Positions 53,790-64,000 of a stretch of 64,000 nt of DNA are shown one piece after another. The translations under genes were made by a program, and so were the position numbers. The stretch is taken from the NCBI GenBank assembly GCA_023525975.1, contig CM042027.1, positions 10,745,001-10,809,000 on the forward strand. The letters run 5' to 3'. Under the pieces are notes generated by a model, which saw nothing but the letters and a program-made list of their open reading frames with translations, was not told the DNA's origin and did no database searches. The stretch comes from Smallanthus sonchifolius (Eukaryota > Streptophyta > Magnoliopsida > Asterales > Asteraceae). The number at the start of each line of letters is the position of its first letter. Position 1 is the first letter of the stretch.

Positions 53790-56700
53790 TCAGTCTTTGA
53801 CATCATTAACACCTTCTGTAGAAATCTGGAATCTAGCTTCAGCTTCAGCTAAACAAGGGGAACTAATTACTTTACAGATCCGTTCTTCTCCCCTTCCTTT
53901 CCTCAAAGCTAACCTGTTGTCAACAGACCCACCATAATTTACATTAATGGTTAAAACAAAACAGATGAGCATTTGTAATTGTAGCATATAAACATACCTG
54001 GTTGTAGAAGCATGAGCCATGATGTTACCACCAATCGGTTTGATTTGAGGCCCGGCAAACATGGCAGAACCATCTACTTGAGCCACCACTTGATTAGTGA
54101 TCACCACAGCCACGCCAAACTAATCAACAAAAAATTATCAATATCAGTAGAATTACCACACTAATGTTTAGGGGACGTACACATTTTGTAAAAGATTATC
54201 TAATCACTTTAAAAACACATCCACATGATCTTTTAAGCCTTAACATGAGCTAGAGATTCATGGAAGGAATATTACCTCATCAGCTAACTTCTGAAGGCTC
54301 CTCAAGAACTTTGCAAGATGCATCTGGCGGGCTGATAGTTCCCCTCTACCAGAGAAATCAGTTCTATAAAGGGCAGTTGCACTGTCCACTATCATAAGTG
54401 CAAACCTTCAAACCAGAACAAAATTTAGCCTACATTCCAAAATATCTACAATGCACATCAAATGAAAGCATGAGACGTCATTGCCATAATTACGGTACTC
54501 ACAAAAGATATAAACATTACTTTCCAAATATTTCAGTCTTGTTAAAATTTGTTTGTGCCTGTACGCATATATGCAAATGGCAGCCTCCTAAATGGATAAC
54601 TTTAAAAAAACTCCTTTTCCTCTTGGAAGTCCTAAACCATTCAGCCTAAGGACGTTTTTATTTGCAGATCGATACTGATTATCTACTTATTGCAACTTGA
54701 ATTAATTAGTAATAATCAGTTTTCAGGGGGTGTTTATGATGGCTTATTAAAACTGCTTATTTGCTATTTTTGAGGATGTTATGAATTGCTCCTCTCGTTT
54801 TTAAGAGTGAGATAAGCAGTTCTGAGTAAGTAGCATAGTGGTTGCTGTTCGAAAAGCATATCAAACAGTGTTGTAAAAATCGCGCCTAGGCGCCGATTAA
54901 TCGCTAGGCCCTCGGCTAAGGAGGAATTTTGACCTAGTCGGTCCAAAAATCGCTAGACGGTCCAAATCGCGCCTAGGCGGCCAGATTCCGGCGAACATTC
55001 CGGCGAAAACCAGAAATTTCCGGCCAAAATCCGGCGAAAACCTTTGGTGTGGTTTAAAAATGAACATTTTTATAAAAATGTGTGTATATATATAAAAAAC
55101 TGAAAATTACATATAAAAATTCCAATCCGATTAATCCCGCCTAGGCCCCGATTAATCCGGCCTAGGCCCTACCCCACCGCCCGACTAGCGCCTAGCGATT
55201 TTTACAACACTGATATCAAGTTTGGTTAAAGCAATCCCAAACACCTACTTAATAATTGAATAAATAGATTCTGCTTCTTATTATTTGATTGTTTAGGGAC
55301 CAACTAACTAGCTTTAGATAACCAGATTTATATTCGTTGCAATTAAACTGGTTTTTAAAGGTAAATAACTATATATCTACTCAATCTTTTAACCTAATTT
55401 AAGAGACTATTAATCTCATTTCACAATATGTCCATCTTCCTTTCACATAAATGCCTTATTTTATCATTTAATCTATTAGTTACTGAGAAAACATAATTTG
55501 CAACATTCAAACAGTTCATTATTATCACTTAAAACATTTAAAGCACATCTAAACGCTATTATCTACGGTCCGGTTATTACCACTATTTATCTGATTTTAA
55601 TTATTCATCACATAGTCACATCAAGAACACACGTCATACCCCTTATATTAAATAAGAATGCAACCAGATTTATGCAAGGGCCTAAATAAGTGCCTCAAGA
55701 AAGTAAATAAATAAAGAAAAACCTGGTTTCAACCATCATGGAAGCCGCTTCAAGCAATAACCTAGACTGATGATCTGTGTTGTAAGCTCTTGCATATGCC
55801 ACATTCTCCAATACATCATTACCATTCAACCCAAACCTGCAACATGAATTAAGGATAAGAAAAAATGTAAAAAAAGAAGTTTAAAAAAAACACTGATCTT
55901 GAATTCTTAATGATGCTGTCCACCACCTGTCTGCTATCTGCAGAAGTCTTTGTGGCCTGAATGTACCTTCAGCATCAATGTACATTGCCTTCCCTTCACC
56001 GCCACCTTGATCTAATGGAAGCTGAAGATAAAAAAAATACAAAACAACAAAAGTTAGCATATTTGTTATCTTTTAAAAAACACACATTAATTTGAGATAA
56101 TGCGGAAAACATTCTTACTTGGCATGTTACACATAGAGTGTGACAAAGCTGAGTCTTCCCAGAACGAAACTCACCGTATAATTCAGTAATAGAGCCGGTT
56201 TCAATTCCTCCTATTAAAAGGCAGATAATGTAATGTTTATAACTAACTAAAAGACGTTTCATTGAGACAATAATAACACTAAAAGAGTAAAAGGTATGAC
56301 GTATGTACCGTCTAATATCTTGTCAAGTTCTCTAGACCCCGATGATATCTGAATTATTTCTTGTCTTTGTGCATGGAGTTGGCCTGCACTAGTAAAACCC
56401 AAAGGGACCAGTTTCGAAGCTGTCGAAATGCAGAACAAATCGGCATTAACTTCAAATATTTCAGTAAAACTACACCAACAATATAACAATCTGACAATCA
56501 ACATCTTGACATACCTGCTTCAACAATTTTATCAACCTTAGCTTCACTAATTCCTTTGATCTGCAGAAGCTCTTTTCGCGGAGAGTATGCTACAGATTCA
56601 ACTGTACATAAACCGGCGTCTTTCAGTTTCTTTATGTCAAGGGCAGCGATTCCAGCAGCCTTTAGGATTTAATTAAACTTAAAGTCAGCCTATGAAATAC

Positions 56701-57206
56701 CATCAATGTTTGTAATGAGACAAATTACTAAAACCCGGAATGTTATTGTGGGTTTTGATCTTTACCAACACCCAGATTTGTGAGTTGACCAATTTAGTCA
56801 AATCTTGAAAAAAACCCATCAAGAATCACAAATCATAACTGAAGTCTGAAACCCTAGTATCTTGAAAAAACCATGAATCCATAGAAAATAAGATAGTTTT
56901 TCTACAAGATAAAACAGTTACTGGGGTGAATTCGAATACCCAATTCACATTTTCGATAAACAAACCCTAGTTTCACGGTGAATGATTTGGGTGAAAACAA
57001 AGAAAACAAGAATACGAAACCATTAATCGAATTGAAAGATGCCCGTAACAAGAACCCTAGTTTGAGAAAGTTAAGATTCGACGGAAAATGTAATGACATG
57101 CCTGAAGTTGTTCGACTGGAAAAGGGCCATGTTGCATATCGTCTAAATGTTCATCCTGCTGCTGTTGTTCTTGAACCGTCCTCTGGTTTCTTTGCCTCTG
57201 GTCCAT
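53790..57206 (-). CDS. RAD51: DNA repair recombinase RAD51
   Basis: Nine exons: 57206-57102, 56659-56515, 56419-56309, 56210-56119, 56021-55927, 55836-55723, 54405-54276, 54119-53998, 53913-53790; 1038 bases, 345 aa. It is the strand-exchange ATPase that coats single-stranded DNA in homologous recombination in mitosis and meiosis. A Gln-rich N-terminus precedes the helix-hairpin-helix part (LLQIKGISEAKVDKIVEA). Walker A is GEFRSGKT (133-140), Walker B LMIVD (224-228). The DNA-binding loop region with NQVVAQVDG and GPQIKPIGGNIMAH and the end EARFQISTEG are intact. All splice junctions were placed by GT-AG and phase, except intron 1, which starts GC (CTTCAG|GCATGT). The plant proteins are about 340 aa, so length fits. 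MITEs occupy intron 6 and an E2F-like site precedes the start. Confidence 0.95.
54726..55248. mobile_element. Tourist-like MITE in RAD51 intron 6
   Basis: Imperfect terminal repeats: GGGGGTGTTTATGATGGCTT on the left and, reversed from the right, GTAGGTGTTTGGGATTGCTT. It is interrupted by the hAT MITE at 54866-55212. A TTA follows on the right but the left flank is TCA, so the duplication is uncertain. Confidence 0.4.
54866..55212. mobile_element. hAT-type MITE in RAD51 intron 6
   Basis: Terminal inverted repeats CAGTGTTGTAAAAATCGC and GCGATTTTTACAACACTG. They are flanked by atatcaaa (54858-54865) and atatcaag (55213-55220), an 8-bp duplication with one change. The interior is rich in CCTAGGC and CCGGCGAAAA words. 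No coding sequence. Confidence 0.8.
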
Positions 57207-57310
57207 GGTTGAGATTGTTTTGAGATCAGAAGAAGAAATTGTGTTTGTGATATCAAAGAAACGGTGCCGAAGCTAAAGGGCAAGCGAGGGTAGCATTTGA
57301 AAGGACTATC

Positions 57311-57320
57311 GGGCGCCAAT
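57311..57320 (+). promoter_or_regulatory. E2F-like site upstream of RAD51
   Basis: GGGCGCCAAT, read on the gene strand as ATTGGCGCCC, lies about 105 bases before the ATG and fits the E2F core (TTSSCGC-like). Plant RAD51 genes are expressed in S phase and after DNA damage, so this is a plausible control site. Short-motif evidence only. Confidence 0.4.
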
Positions 57321-57448
57321 TTAAGGCGTACGCAGGAAGAATCAAAATTTCGATTTTGAGTATATTACATTTTAACAAACTTTATATAGGAAATAATGTC
57401 ATTCGTCTCCAATAGTTATATTATATTGTATGTTCTTTTTCTGACATT

Positions 57449-57588
57449 TAGGGGCTGTTTGGCAAGTGTTTAATCATTAAATACTGAATCATTAAGAGTT
57501 CTGAATGGTTTAACATTGTTTTTCAATTGAACCATTAAGAGGTAAAATGAATCATTAAGAGATGGACTGTCAGCGAAACAAACACCCA
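57449..57588. mobile_element. Short MITE-like repeat
   Basis: GGGGCTGTTTGGC at the left and, reversed from the right, TGGGTGTTTGTTTCGC suggest diverged terminal repeats. TTTA lies on both sides (TTTA|GGGG and CCCA|TTTA). The inside repeats AATCATTAAGAG. Confidence 0.4.
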
Positions 57589-58584
57589 TTTAGTCTTTTC
57601 CACTAACCGTCGTTCTGTTAAATCCAGTCATACAAGACACGTTAAGGTATAACTGTCATTTTACTACAAAAAGGCTATTTATGTAATTTATTTGAATATT
57701 GTAGTAAAACTTAGAGTTAAATATGGTTTTAGTCCTTGTGATTTGATCAAAATAACCATTTTTGTCTAAAATTTGAATTTGACTTTTTAGTCCAATAGTT
57801 TTATTTTCGTGTCAATTAAAGCCCGGTCATTTAACCCCATCTAATTTTTCTGTTAAGTTGTAGTAAAAAGACAAAAATATCATCGGGTTTAAATGGTTAC
57901 TCTAAACACCTATCTTTCATCTCTTTCACTTACAAACCCTAAAACCCAACCCATCACCCTCACACCTCCGGCGGACTATGCTCCCACGACTCCATCACCT
58001 CTCTGGCAACTCCTCAACCTTCCATATTAGGAACACCGACTGAAACCCTACCCCATTTCCTCCATCTTTCCCGACCATCCATCACCACAGATCAAAACAT
58101 TGTTGAATAGATATGGAAACCATCGATGGAGAGATAACGGATCTGATGGTGGTGGTGAACGAATTTCCATGACCTAACCTCTGTTGCACACGAATATCGG
58201 GTACAATGGTGGTGGCGAAGGTGTGGTAGTGAAAAGGGAGCCATTCCTCCATTTATTGCCCCTGTTTTCTCCTTTTGCCGCATAAGGATCGTCGCCATAA
58301 TTTGAAAAAGAAAAAGTAACGCGGTAGCAGCTCACAATTCTTATGGTTTGACAATCCGTATGTTTAAATGTTAGTGTTCGTTTATTTGTTCTGTTAAAGT
58401 TAAACAAACAAGCTCCGTTCGTATTTGTTCGGTTTATTTACAAGCGCTTGTACGGTTTATTTACAAGCGCTTGTAGCTAAAGGAATTAAGAAAGTAACTT
58501 TAACTTTAACCTTACCTACCTAATCACATGTTGATTTAGTTATACTAGCGTGTATATATACTGTATTACTATGGGTTAGGTTAT
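57589..58584. other. Intergenic, no gene supported
   Basis: The stretch from 57720 reads like phrases common in plant repeats (TTTAGTCCTTGTGATTTG, TTTTTAGTCCAATAG). The small reverse ORFs near 58092-58407 share no frame or domain. A direct repeat of GCTTGTACGGTTTATTTACAA-type words lies at 58430-58470. Confidence 0.35.
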
Positions 58585-58957
58585 AGTGAAACCCCACTTG
58601 AGTTGTGAAACCCGTGAAACCCTTATAAAAAATTAAATAGTTTTTTATGGTAGCTTTTATATATAATTTTAATTTTTTTTAAAAAACAAGTTTTAAAAAC
58701 GTCGAGCCATTTAAAAAAAATTATTTTATAAAAATTTACATATGTAACAATCTGATTTACACATGTAACAACCTGAATTTATATGATTTTTTATCAAAAA
58801 CGGGATTTTTGGTTAATTTTTTAGATTTTTTTTAAAAAAAAGGTATCCGGCGCTTTTTTTTTAAGTGACGAAAATGTTAATAAAACTTACATTTTTTTTT
58901 TTTTTAAGTTACGTAGTAGTTTCACGAGATTTCACAACTCAATGATGATTTCATTTT
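58585..58957. mobile_element. MITE-like inverted repeat element
   Basis: The left end AGTGAAACCCCACTTGAGTT then GTGAAACCCGTGAAACC. The right end, reversed, is ATGAAATCATCATTGAGTT then GTGAAATCTCGTGAAACT. The match runs about 40 bases with mismatches. No clear target duplication. Confidence 0.45.
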
Positions 58958-59139
58958 ATACTTTCCCATATTACTATTCTAAGTGAGATATATATATATA
59001 TATAATCATCTATAAAATTTAAGCTAGTGATTCATGTTATGAAACCATATTTAGCTACAGCATACAAACACCAACTCTACCAACCAAAAAAATCATGTCT
59101 ATGAACTACCTTCAAATATGATTCATAACTTCACATCAA

Positions 59140-61853
59140 CTAGCTGTAAGACCCTAACCGAACCGGAACACCGGTATCTTTCAACCACCTTTCACCTTCA
59201 ATAAACTGCCCCGCCGTAAACTTCACGGCCTCCTCCTTCTTAAAATCCCTCCGATAACCTCCCCACTTCACCCTATCTTTCACACGAGATCCACCACCAA
59301 TGTTGTTATACTCCGCGTAATAAACCGTTCCAACCGCAAAACCCCCTTCCCCCGCCAACCAACCGTCGGCATGAATGACGTCACCAATTTCCGATTCCAT
59401 CACCACCGTTCTAGAATACTCTTTCCACGGCCGCCCAAGGTAACTCCGGATTTTCGATTTTTCATTCTCCAGTGATGCATCTGCAGAAATTTTACATTTC
59501 TGTAACACGATTCCGGTGGTTTCGTGTTTGTCGATTCTGCCCTGAGCAGTTACTGTGTTTTGTTGATTCTTCATCGGCTTCCTGATTATAACTTCACATG
59601 TTTGGAACACTGCTGCAGCGTCTCCGAATATGAAATCGATTGTCCCCATTATGTAGCATCCGCGGTAAAATTGACGGTGTGTTTGGACGTATAAAGTCTC
59701 TTCGTATCCCTCCATCCGGCAATTTAGGAATATTGATCGATCTGATTGCACTCGCAGAGCCACGGCTTGACGCTTTTCTGGACCTGCTGTGTTTCGGAAA
59801 CCGATTGATTGAGCCATAAACCCTTCGCCTATAGCCGCTGCAAATGTTCAGATTTTGTTGGTTATTTCACGACGGAAAATTTGATTTACCGACGCTTCTA
59901 ATAAGTTGGTAAAGATGCTAATTAATAGGGAAAATCACATAAATAAACATGTTTTACATACAAAATTTGTAAAATTACATTTACTTTTTGTCCAACCAAT
60001 TAGAAAACGTGACCTAAGTTAATTCGGCTAAACTTTAGTTGACAGAAAAAAAAAACAAATGAGGTCACAAAAACAACCGATCACACAAGTTAACCAGGCT
60101 AAAATTTAGCTGCCTTCTCTCCAACCCGTCTGGAATTAGCCGACACAAAAACCAACCAATCAAAACAAGTCATGTGTATTTGCTGGCTAAAATCTAGTCG
60201 ACTTCTCACAACCTGACTAAATCTTATATTCTTAGGGGGTGTTTGGATTTACTTTTCAAATTACTTATTAACTTATTATCTTTTTCAAAAAGGTAATAAG
60301 TCAAAAGTTCATTTGGATAAATGAGAAAAAAGTTAATTTTAAAAGGGATGAAAAGTTGTTTTTCAAAAGTAGAAAATTCTTACTTTTGCAAGAAGTCAAA
60401 AGTAGATGTTAATAAGTAATCCCAAACACCCCCTTAACCGCCACACAAAACCAACCAATAAAAATATACACATGATAGTTTTTTATTGGTTCGTTTTGTG
60501 TTCTAGCTAAGTTTTAGCTGGGTTGGGAGAAGTCGGCTAGATTTAACCGTGTTAGATTACGTGACTTGTTTTGATTACTGGGTTTTGTAGACCTATGTGT
60601 TTTTTCTCTTTTTTCATGCCGGGTAAGCTAAGATGACGATCTCTTATAGGTTCTTTTTTGATACGTTTAGTTTTGTGAAGCTAAAAGTTAATGTTAATTT
60701 TTAGAAAAATGGATCAACATGTAGTGATTTTCCCTAATTAAAAGTAGTTGATACCAAATGTTGCTGTTAGAAAGGTGGGAACTCCATCTGCAAAGTTTTT
60801 GTTTCCGGTGACGATTGTTTTTTGCGACCCGTCACCGTACATTGTGATGTTTACCATATCTTTAGTGACGACCACGTTCTCTTCATATACTCCCACTTTA
60901 ACGTAAATGACATACCGCCCTTGATACTTGTTAGGCAACACTTCAAGTGCTTTAGAAATGGTCGTGAAATCGCCCGAACCATCTTTAGCAACGGTCACAT
61001 TTGGAGCCAGATTTGGAGCCTCAGCCTTTAGCAGCCTTCGAGTTTCGCGGGTCATCCATGTGGGGAGGTGGGGCCCGTTTGTTAGAAGGCGGCGGGTGGA
61101 TGCGGCAGCTGGTGCTGCTGGTTTGTGCAGTGAAGAAACTATGGCTAAAGAGTTGCTTGTGAGTTCTTTGGTGACCTTTAAAGCCTGCTCAATGCTAGTC
61201 CTGGTTGCGTCTTCTGTGACCGCATCAATGCACGTTTGCTGATAAGTCATCACCGCGCTCAACCAGTTGCCTAAATCTGGTGACCCGACTGCGTTTCTGG
61301 AATGATTGAAGTCGTTTTGTGCGCCCTCGAAAACTTGCTTGCAAACGTCGAATGTGGCTTTTTGGTTCTTGGGTGCGGCGTCAACTTTCATGAACGCGGA
61401 TGTTTGGTTAATGGCGTAGTCAAGTTCATCGGAGGCTGCGGATATAGCAGCCTTCATGAGATCATCGGGACTGGGAAGTCCCGATAATCTGGAACTTAAT
61501 GATTTCTCGAGCCGGCTCTCGCATGTTTCTTTGTAATCCGTTGTTTCGCATATCGTTTGAACCGCCTTTTGAGTTTGCAAAACCTTGTTTCCTTCGTCAT
61601 TAGATGCACCAGATGATTTGCCACCATTGTCGTTGTTGTTGTTGTTGTTGTCAGTGTCGGTGGTTTTTGTGTTATCTGCACCATCATTGGCCTCGTCTGA
61701 TTGGGAGTTGTTGAGAAATATTAAGAACGCCGCTACAGCTCCTGAAAGAAGCAAAACGGTTACGACGACACCGATGATGATTCTCTGTTTCAACCTTTGT
61801 TTTCGTTCAAGCCTTCGACGTTCTGAAATTTGGTCGAAATCTTGAAATGCCAT
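59140..61853 (-). CDS. Pectin methylesterase with inhibitor domain
   Basis: Two exons, 61853-60755 and 59837-59140, with a GT-AG intron; 598 aa. The N-terminus MAFQDFDQISERRRLERKQR is followed by a single membrane segment (about 25-48, IIIGVVVTVLLLSGAVAAFL), so it is a type II membrane or secreted precursor. A low-complexity Asp/Asn/Thr linker lies at 50-85. The PMEI domain (about 95-250) has the conserved cysteines (TICETTDYKETCESRL). An RRLL processing-type motif occurs twice (STRRLL, TRRLL). The catalytic PME domain (about 285-590) has GSGDFTTISKAL, GTIDFIFGDAA (catalytic Asp) and YLGRPWKEYSRTV (Arg). It removes methyl esters from cell-wall homogalacturonan; the pro-domain restrains the enzyme until cleaved. 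No lesion. Its intron is mostly a MITE. Confidence 0.95.
59928..60734. mobile_element. Mutator-type MITE in the PME intron
   Basis: Terminal repeats GGGAAAATCAC on the left and GTGATTTTCCC on the right. They are flanked by taattaata (59919-59927) and taattaaaa (60735-60743), a 9-bp duplication with one change, as for Mutator-type elements. Longer inverted words inside (AATCAAAACAAGTCA, CTAGTCGACTTCTC and their reverses) pair the two halves. Without it and one duplication the intron would be about 100 bp. Confidence 0.7.
60235..60433. mobile_element. Tourist/Harbinger MITE nested in the PME intron MITE
   Basis: Terminal repeats GGGGGTGTTTGGATTTACTT and AAGTAATCCCAAACACCCCC, flanked on both sides by TTA (60232-60234, 60434-60436), the PIF/Harbinger signature. 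199 bp, non-coding. Confidence 0.85.
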
Positions 61854-62411
61854 GATCTAACGTTGTGAATTTGAAAGCAATGCGTCTTTGTTTAATCTCT
61901 GCCTTGGGTTCTATTCAAGGCAGAGTCCACAAGATGTCAGAATCTTTAAAAAGAAAACAAAAATTTGAAGCGATTGTATGTAACGTTCTTCTTAATTTGT
62001 TAGAACTTGGTTAATGGGGTTTTTGGTTGTTTGTTTGATCATATGAAAATCTTGCAACGAATTTTGGGGAGTTGTGGGCAGGAGGATTTTGTGGACCGTT
62101 TTTTTCTCATCCAATGCTTATATGATTTGATCAAAATTCCATTTGGTGGTGACACTCAAGTAAATGGGATTGCACAACTAGATAGGTGGACTAGAAAAAT
62201 AGATTAACCGAAAAAAATAAAAGAAAACACGCGGTTTTAAATACTTTTGATAACAAACTATATATGTTCAATTTATATTATACATTTACATAACTGAATT
62301 AACCGCAGCAGACTATCAGAAACATAACCAAACCGACAGCTCAATATGCATCAAGGTGAAACATTATTATTATTATGCGAATATACAAAACCGTACTAAC
62401 TCAGTCGAATC
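61854..62411. other. PME promoter region
   Basis: About 560 bases upstream of the PME start. AT-rich stretches, but no box decisive enough to name. The 66-codon ORF at 62007-62207 is unsupported. Confidence 0.35.
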
Positions 62412-62570
62412 TGTAAGGCCCCCAAACCGGGCACCATTCAGTTGGGTTACATCACAGTGTATTCTTTTAAAAACGCTTAACTTTTATAAAACATACAACG
62501 GAAGTCTTAACTCGAAATGATTTGTTACATGAAACCTACCCACAACCTGGAAGCCACCATTCTGGTTTCA
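62412..62570. repeat. LTR-like fragment related to LTR A
   Basis: It starts TGTAAGGCCCCCAAACCGGG and later has ACAACGGAAGTCTTAACTCG, resembling the first 150 bases of LTR A (TGTAAGGCCCC, then ACAGCGGAAGTCTTTACAA). The rest of an LTR is not seen, so it is a remnant of a related family. Confidence 0.35.
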
Positions 62571-62754
62571 AATAGGGGCATTCAGATTCATTTTGAAGCA
62601 AGTCAGTTGTACAAAACAATGACACATCACATTATCAATAAACTCACTGTTACATGATCAAAATTTTGAGTATTTTCCAAGAACGAAATGCACACATAAC
62701 CTAAACAAGTTTCTCACACAGCAAGCAGGTGAAAAGTTGACCCGAAATAGCTGG

Positions 62755-62958
62755 TCAGGCCGAGGCTAGTAACCAAAACATAACATGAGAAGATATGGCG
62801 ATAAAGAACCAAGTGACGAAAGCCATAGCTATTGAGATCTCAAATCTGCTACACGGTAGGTGCATTTTAGAGTTGGTGCAGAAATGCAAATCTCTCGCAT
62901 AAAGTACTACGATCCCAGCTGAAGAACAAGCAGCAGCAAGTGACAAAGTAGCCGTCAC
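62755..62958 (-). CDS. CASP-like protein, last exon only
   Basis: The exon opens after ACAAATGCAG and encodes about 67 residues: VTATLSLAAACSSAG, IVVLYARDLHFC, then a Cys-containing loop (MHLPCSRFEISIAMAFVTWF) and a final membrane span (IAISSHVMFWLLASA). This is the C-terminal half of a CASP-like (CASPL5-type) four-span membrane protein, a relative of the Casparian strip scaffold proteins. The upstream exons should lie at higher coordinates, but to 63240 I see only intron-like sequence and then plastid DNA. They may lie beyond the window or be lost. Confidence 0.75.
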   Translation of the reverse strand: MTATLSLAAACSSAGIVVLYARDLHFCTNSKMHLPCSRFEISIAMAFVTWFFIAISSHVMFWLLASA

Positions 62959-63240
62959 CTGCATTTGTAAATTACATTAGCTAGTTTCATGGTTTATCCG
63001 ACATATGGGTATCTGCAAGTGCCCGTGATACTTTTATTCTAGCACTGCAAAGGTTGATCTTTGAAAGTGAAAAATCGGTGAGTATTTTAAGGTATATCTA
63101 ATAAAACATTTAATTCAAACTTGCAGGTTACACAACATATGTTTGATGAGTCTTTAATTTTTAAAGTACTATGATATAACATTATACGGCTACTTCTATA
63201 AGATGTTTGTGGATTATATGATAGTGCAAACAAATGAAAA

Positions 63241-64000
63241 TATATTTCCAACAAAAATACTTGTATGCATCAAAAACCCAAAGTTCGGCGGGGTAAATGC
63301 ACTAAAAAGGGACAAATTTTAGCGTATGGTGCTGCTACAGTTGGTTGCGAACTCGCTTTGGGTGGGAACGCATTAGTAGTTTATATGCCATGGGAAGGTT
63401 ACAATTTTGAAGATGCAATACTCATTATCGAGCGCTTAGTATATGAAGATATTTATACTTCTTTTCACATACGTAAATATGAAATTCAGATTAACCAAGG
63501 CCCCGAAAGGGTCACTAATGAAATACCGCATTTAGAAATCCATTTACTACGAAATTTAGACAATAATGGAATCGTAATGATGGGATCTTGGGCGGAAACA
63601 TGTGATATTTTAGTAGGTAAATTAACACTCCAAATGCTGAAAGAATCATCGTATGCCTCGGAAGATAGATTGTTATGAACCATACTTGGCATGTGGGTAT
63701 ATACTTCAAAAGAAACTTGTCTAAAACTACCTATAGGCGGTAGGGGTCGGGTTATTGATGTGAGATGGGTCCAGAGTTCTAAGACAGAGGAGATAGAGAA
63801 AACATAAAGTATTCGTGTATATATTTTACAGAAACGCGAAATAAAAGTAGGCGATATAGTAGCTGGAAGACATGGAAATAAGGGTATCATTTCAAAAATT
63901 TTACCTAGACAAGATATGCCTTATTTGCAAGATGGAAGACCCGTTGATATGGTCTTCAATCCATTAGGAGTACCTTCGCGAATGAATGTATGGCAAATAT
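63241..64000 (+). pseudogene. rpoB: Plastid rpoB fragment in nuclear DNA (NUPT)
   Basis: From TCCAACAAAAATACTTG on, this translates as the middle-to-late part of the plastid RNA polymerase beta subunit: CMHQKPKVRRGKC, KKGQILAYGAATVG, MPWEGYNFEDAI, ERLVYEDIYTSFHIRKYEI, later LPIGGRGRVIDVRW, KVGDIVAGRHGNKGI and GRPVDMVFNPLGVPSRMNV. It is not functional: a TGA replaces a codon near 63676, a TAA lies near 63805, a few residues are missing there, and many positions usually invariant are changed. It runs off the window. Many changes are C-to-T or G-to-A, the usual decay of methylated nuclear copies. Confidence 0.92.

Noticed and set aside
56978..57223. Plus-strand 81-codon ORF over RAD51 exon 1
   Set aside because: It is antisense to the Gln-rich first exon and intron 1 of RAD51; no independent evidence.
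63265..63678. Functional plastid-type polymerase gene
   Set aside because: Contains stops and a small deletion and has lost conserved residues; surrounding DNA is nuclear.

Overview
This window is nuclear DNA of a flowering plant. It contains spliced genes with plant-type introns, auxin-responsive SAUR genes, a pectin methylesterase, a CASP-like membrane protein, Ty3/gypsy chromoviruses with long LTRs, Helitrons, MITEs, tRNA-derived SINEs and a decayed piece of plastid DNA. The families fit a eudicot, and Asteraceae is my guess, but nothing here proves the family. Most of the window is mobile DNA.

Layout. 1-10,300 is AT-rich and gene-poor: a partial gypsy LTR cut by the window edge (1-951) that splits a SINE, then a dense cluster of small Helitron-type elements (about 2,010-7,900, another at 9,589-9,978). 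A SAUR gene lies at 10,588-11,058. 13,588-35,968 is one nested retrotransposon block. Element A, an old broken gypsy chromovirus on the minus strand, carries solo LTR C inside its right LTR. C in turn carries element B, a very young chromovirus with LTRs that look identical and an uninterrupted 1518-codon gag-pol. All three insertions have readable 5-bp target duplications (agtca, tgaaa, tgaga). A second SAUR gene is at 40,278-40,649. 44,568-49,884 is a complete Mutator-like (MULE) transposon with two genes and striking arrays of ATACG-N3-CGTAT palindromes. 53,790-57,206 is RAD51 in nine exons, 59,140-61,853 a PMEI-PME gene in two exons whose intron is mostly a MITE, 62,755-62,958 the last exon of a CASP-like gene, and 63,241-64,000 a plastid rpoB pseudogene.

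How the parts work together. The host genes are unrelated single-copy loci (recombinational repair, auxin-linked growth, pectin demethylation, membrane scaffold). The interacting parts are inside the mobile elements. In the MULE, a transposase with a FAR1-type zinc finger, a DDE core and a SWIM finger sits beside a 443-aa second protein. Palindromes occur only in the noncoding ends and the spacer, which invites comparison with Vandal-type MULEs whose accessory proteins read short noncoding motifs. In retrotransposon B, an extra 267-aa ORF precedes gag on the same strand. Elements A and B both carry arrays of one palindrome (ATCGAAACTA/TAGTTTCGAT) in the LTR, upstream of a candidate leader intron whose splice sites are also recognisable in LTR C.

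The best candidates for something new are the MULE with its palindrome arrays and accessory gene, the pre-gag ORF of element B, and the shared LTR palindrome arrays.
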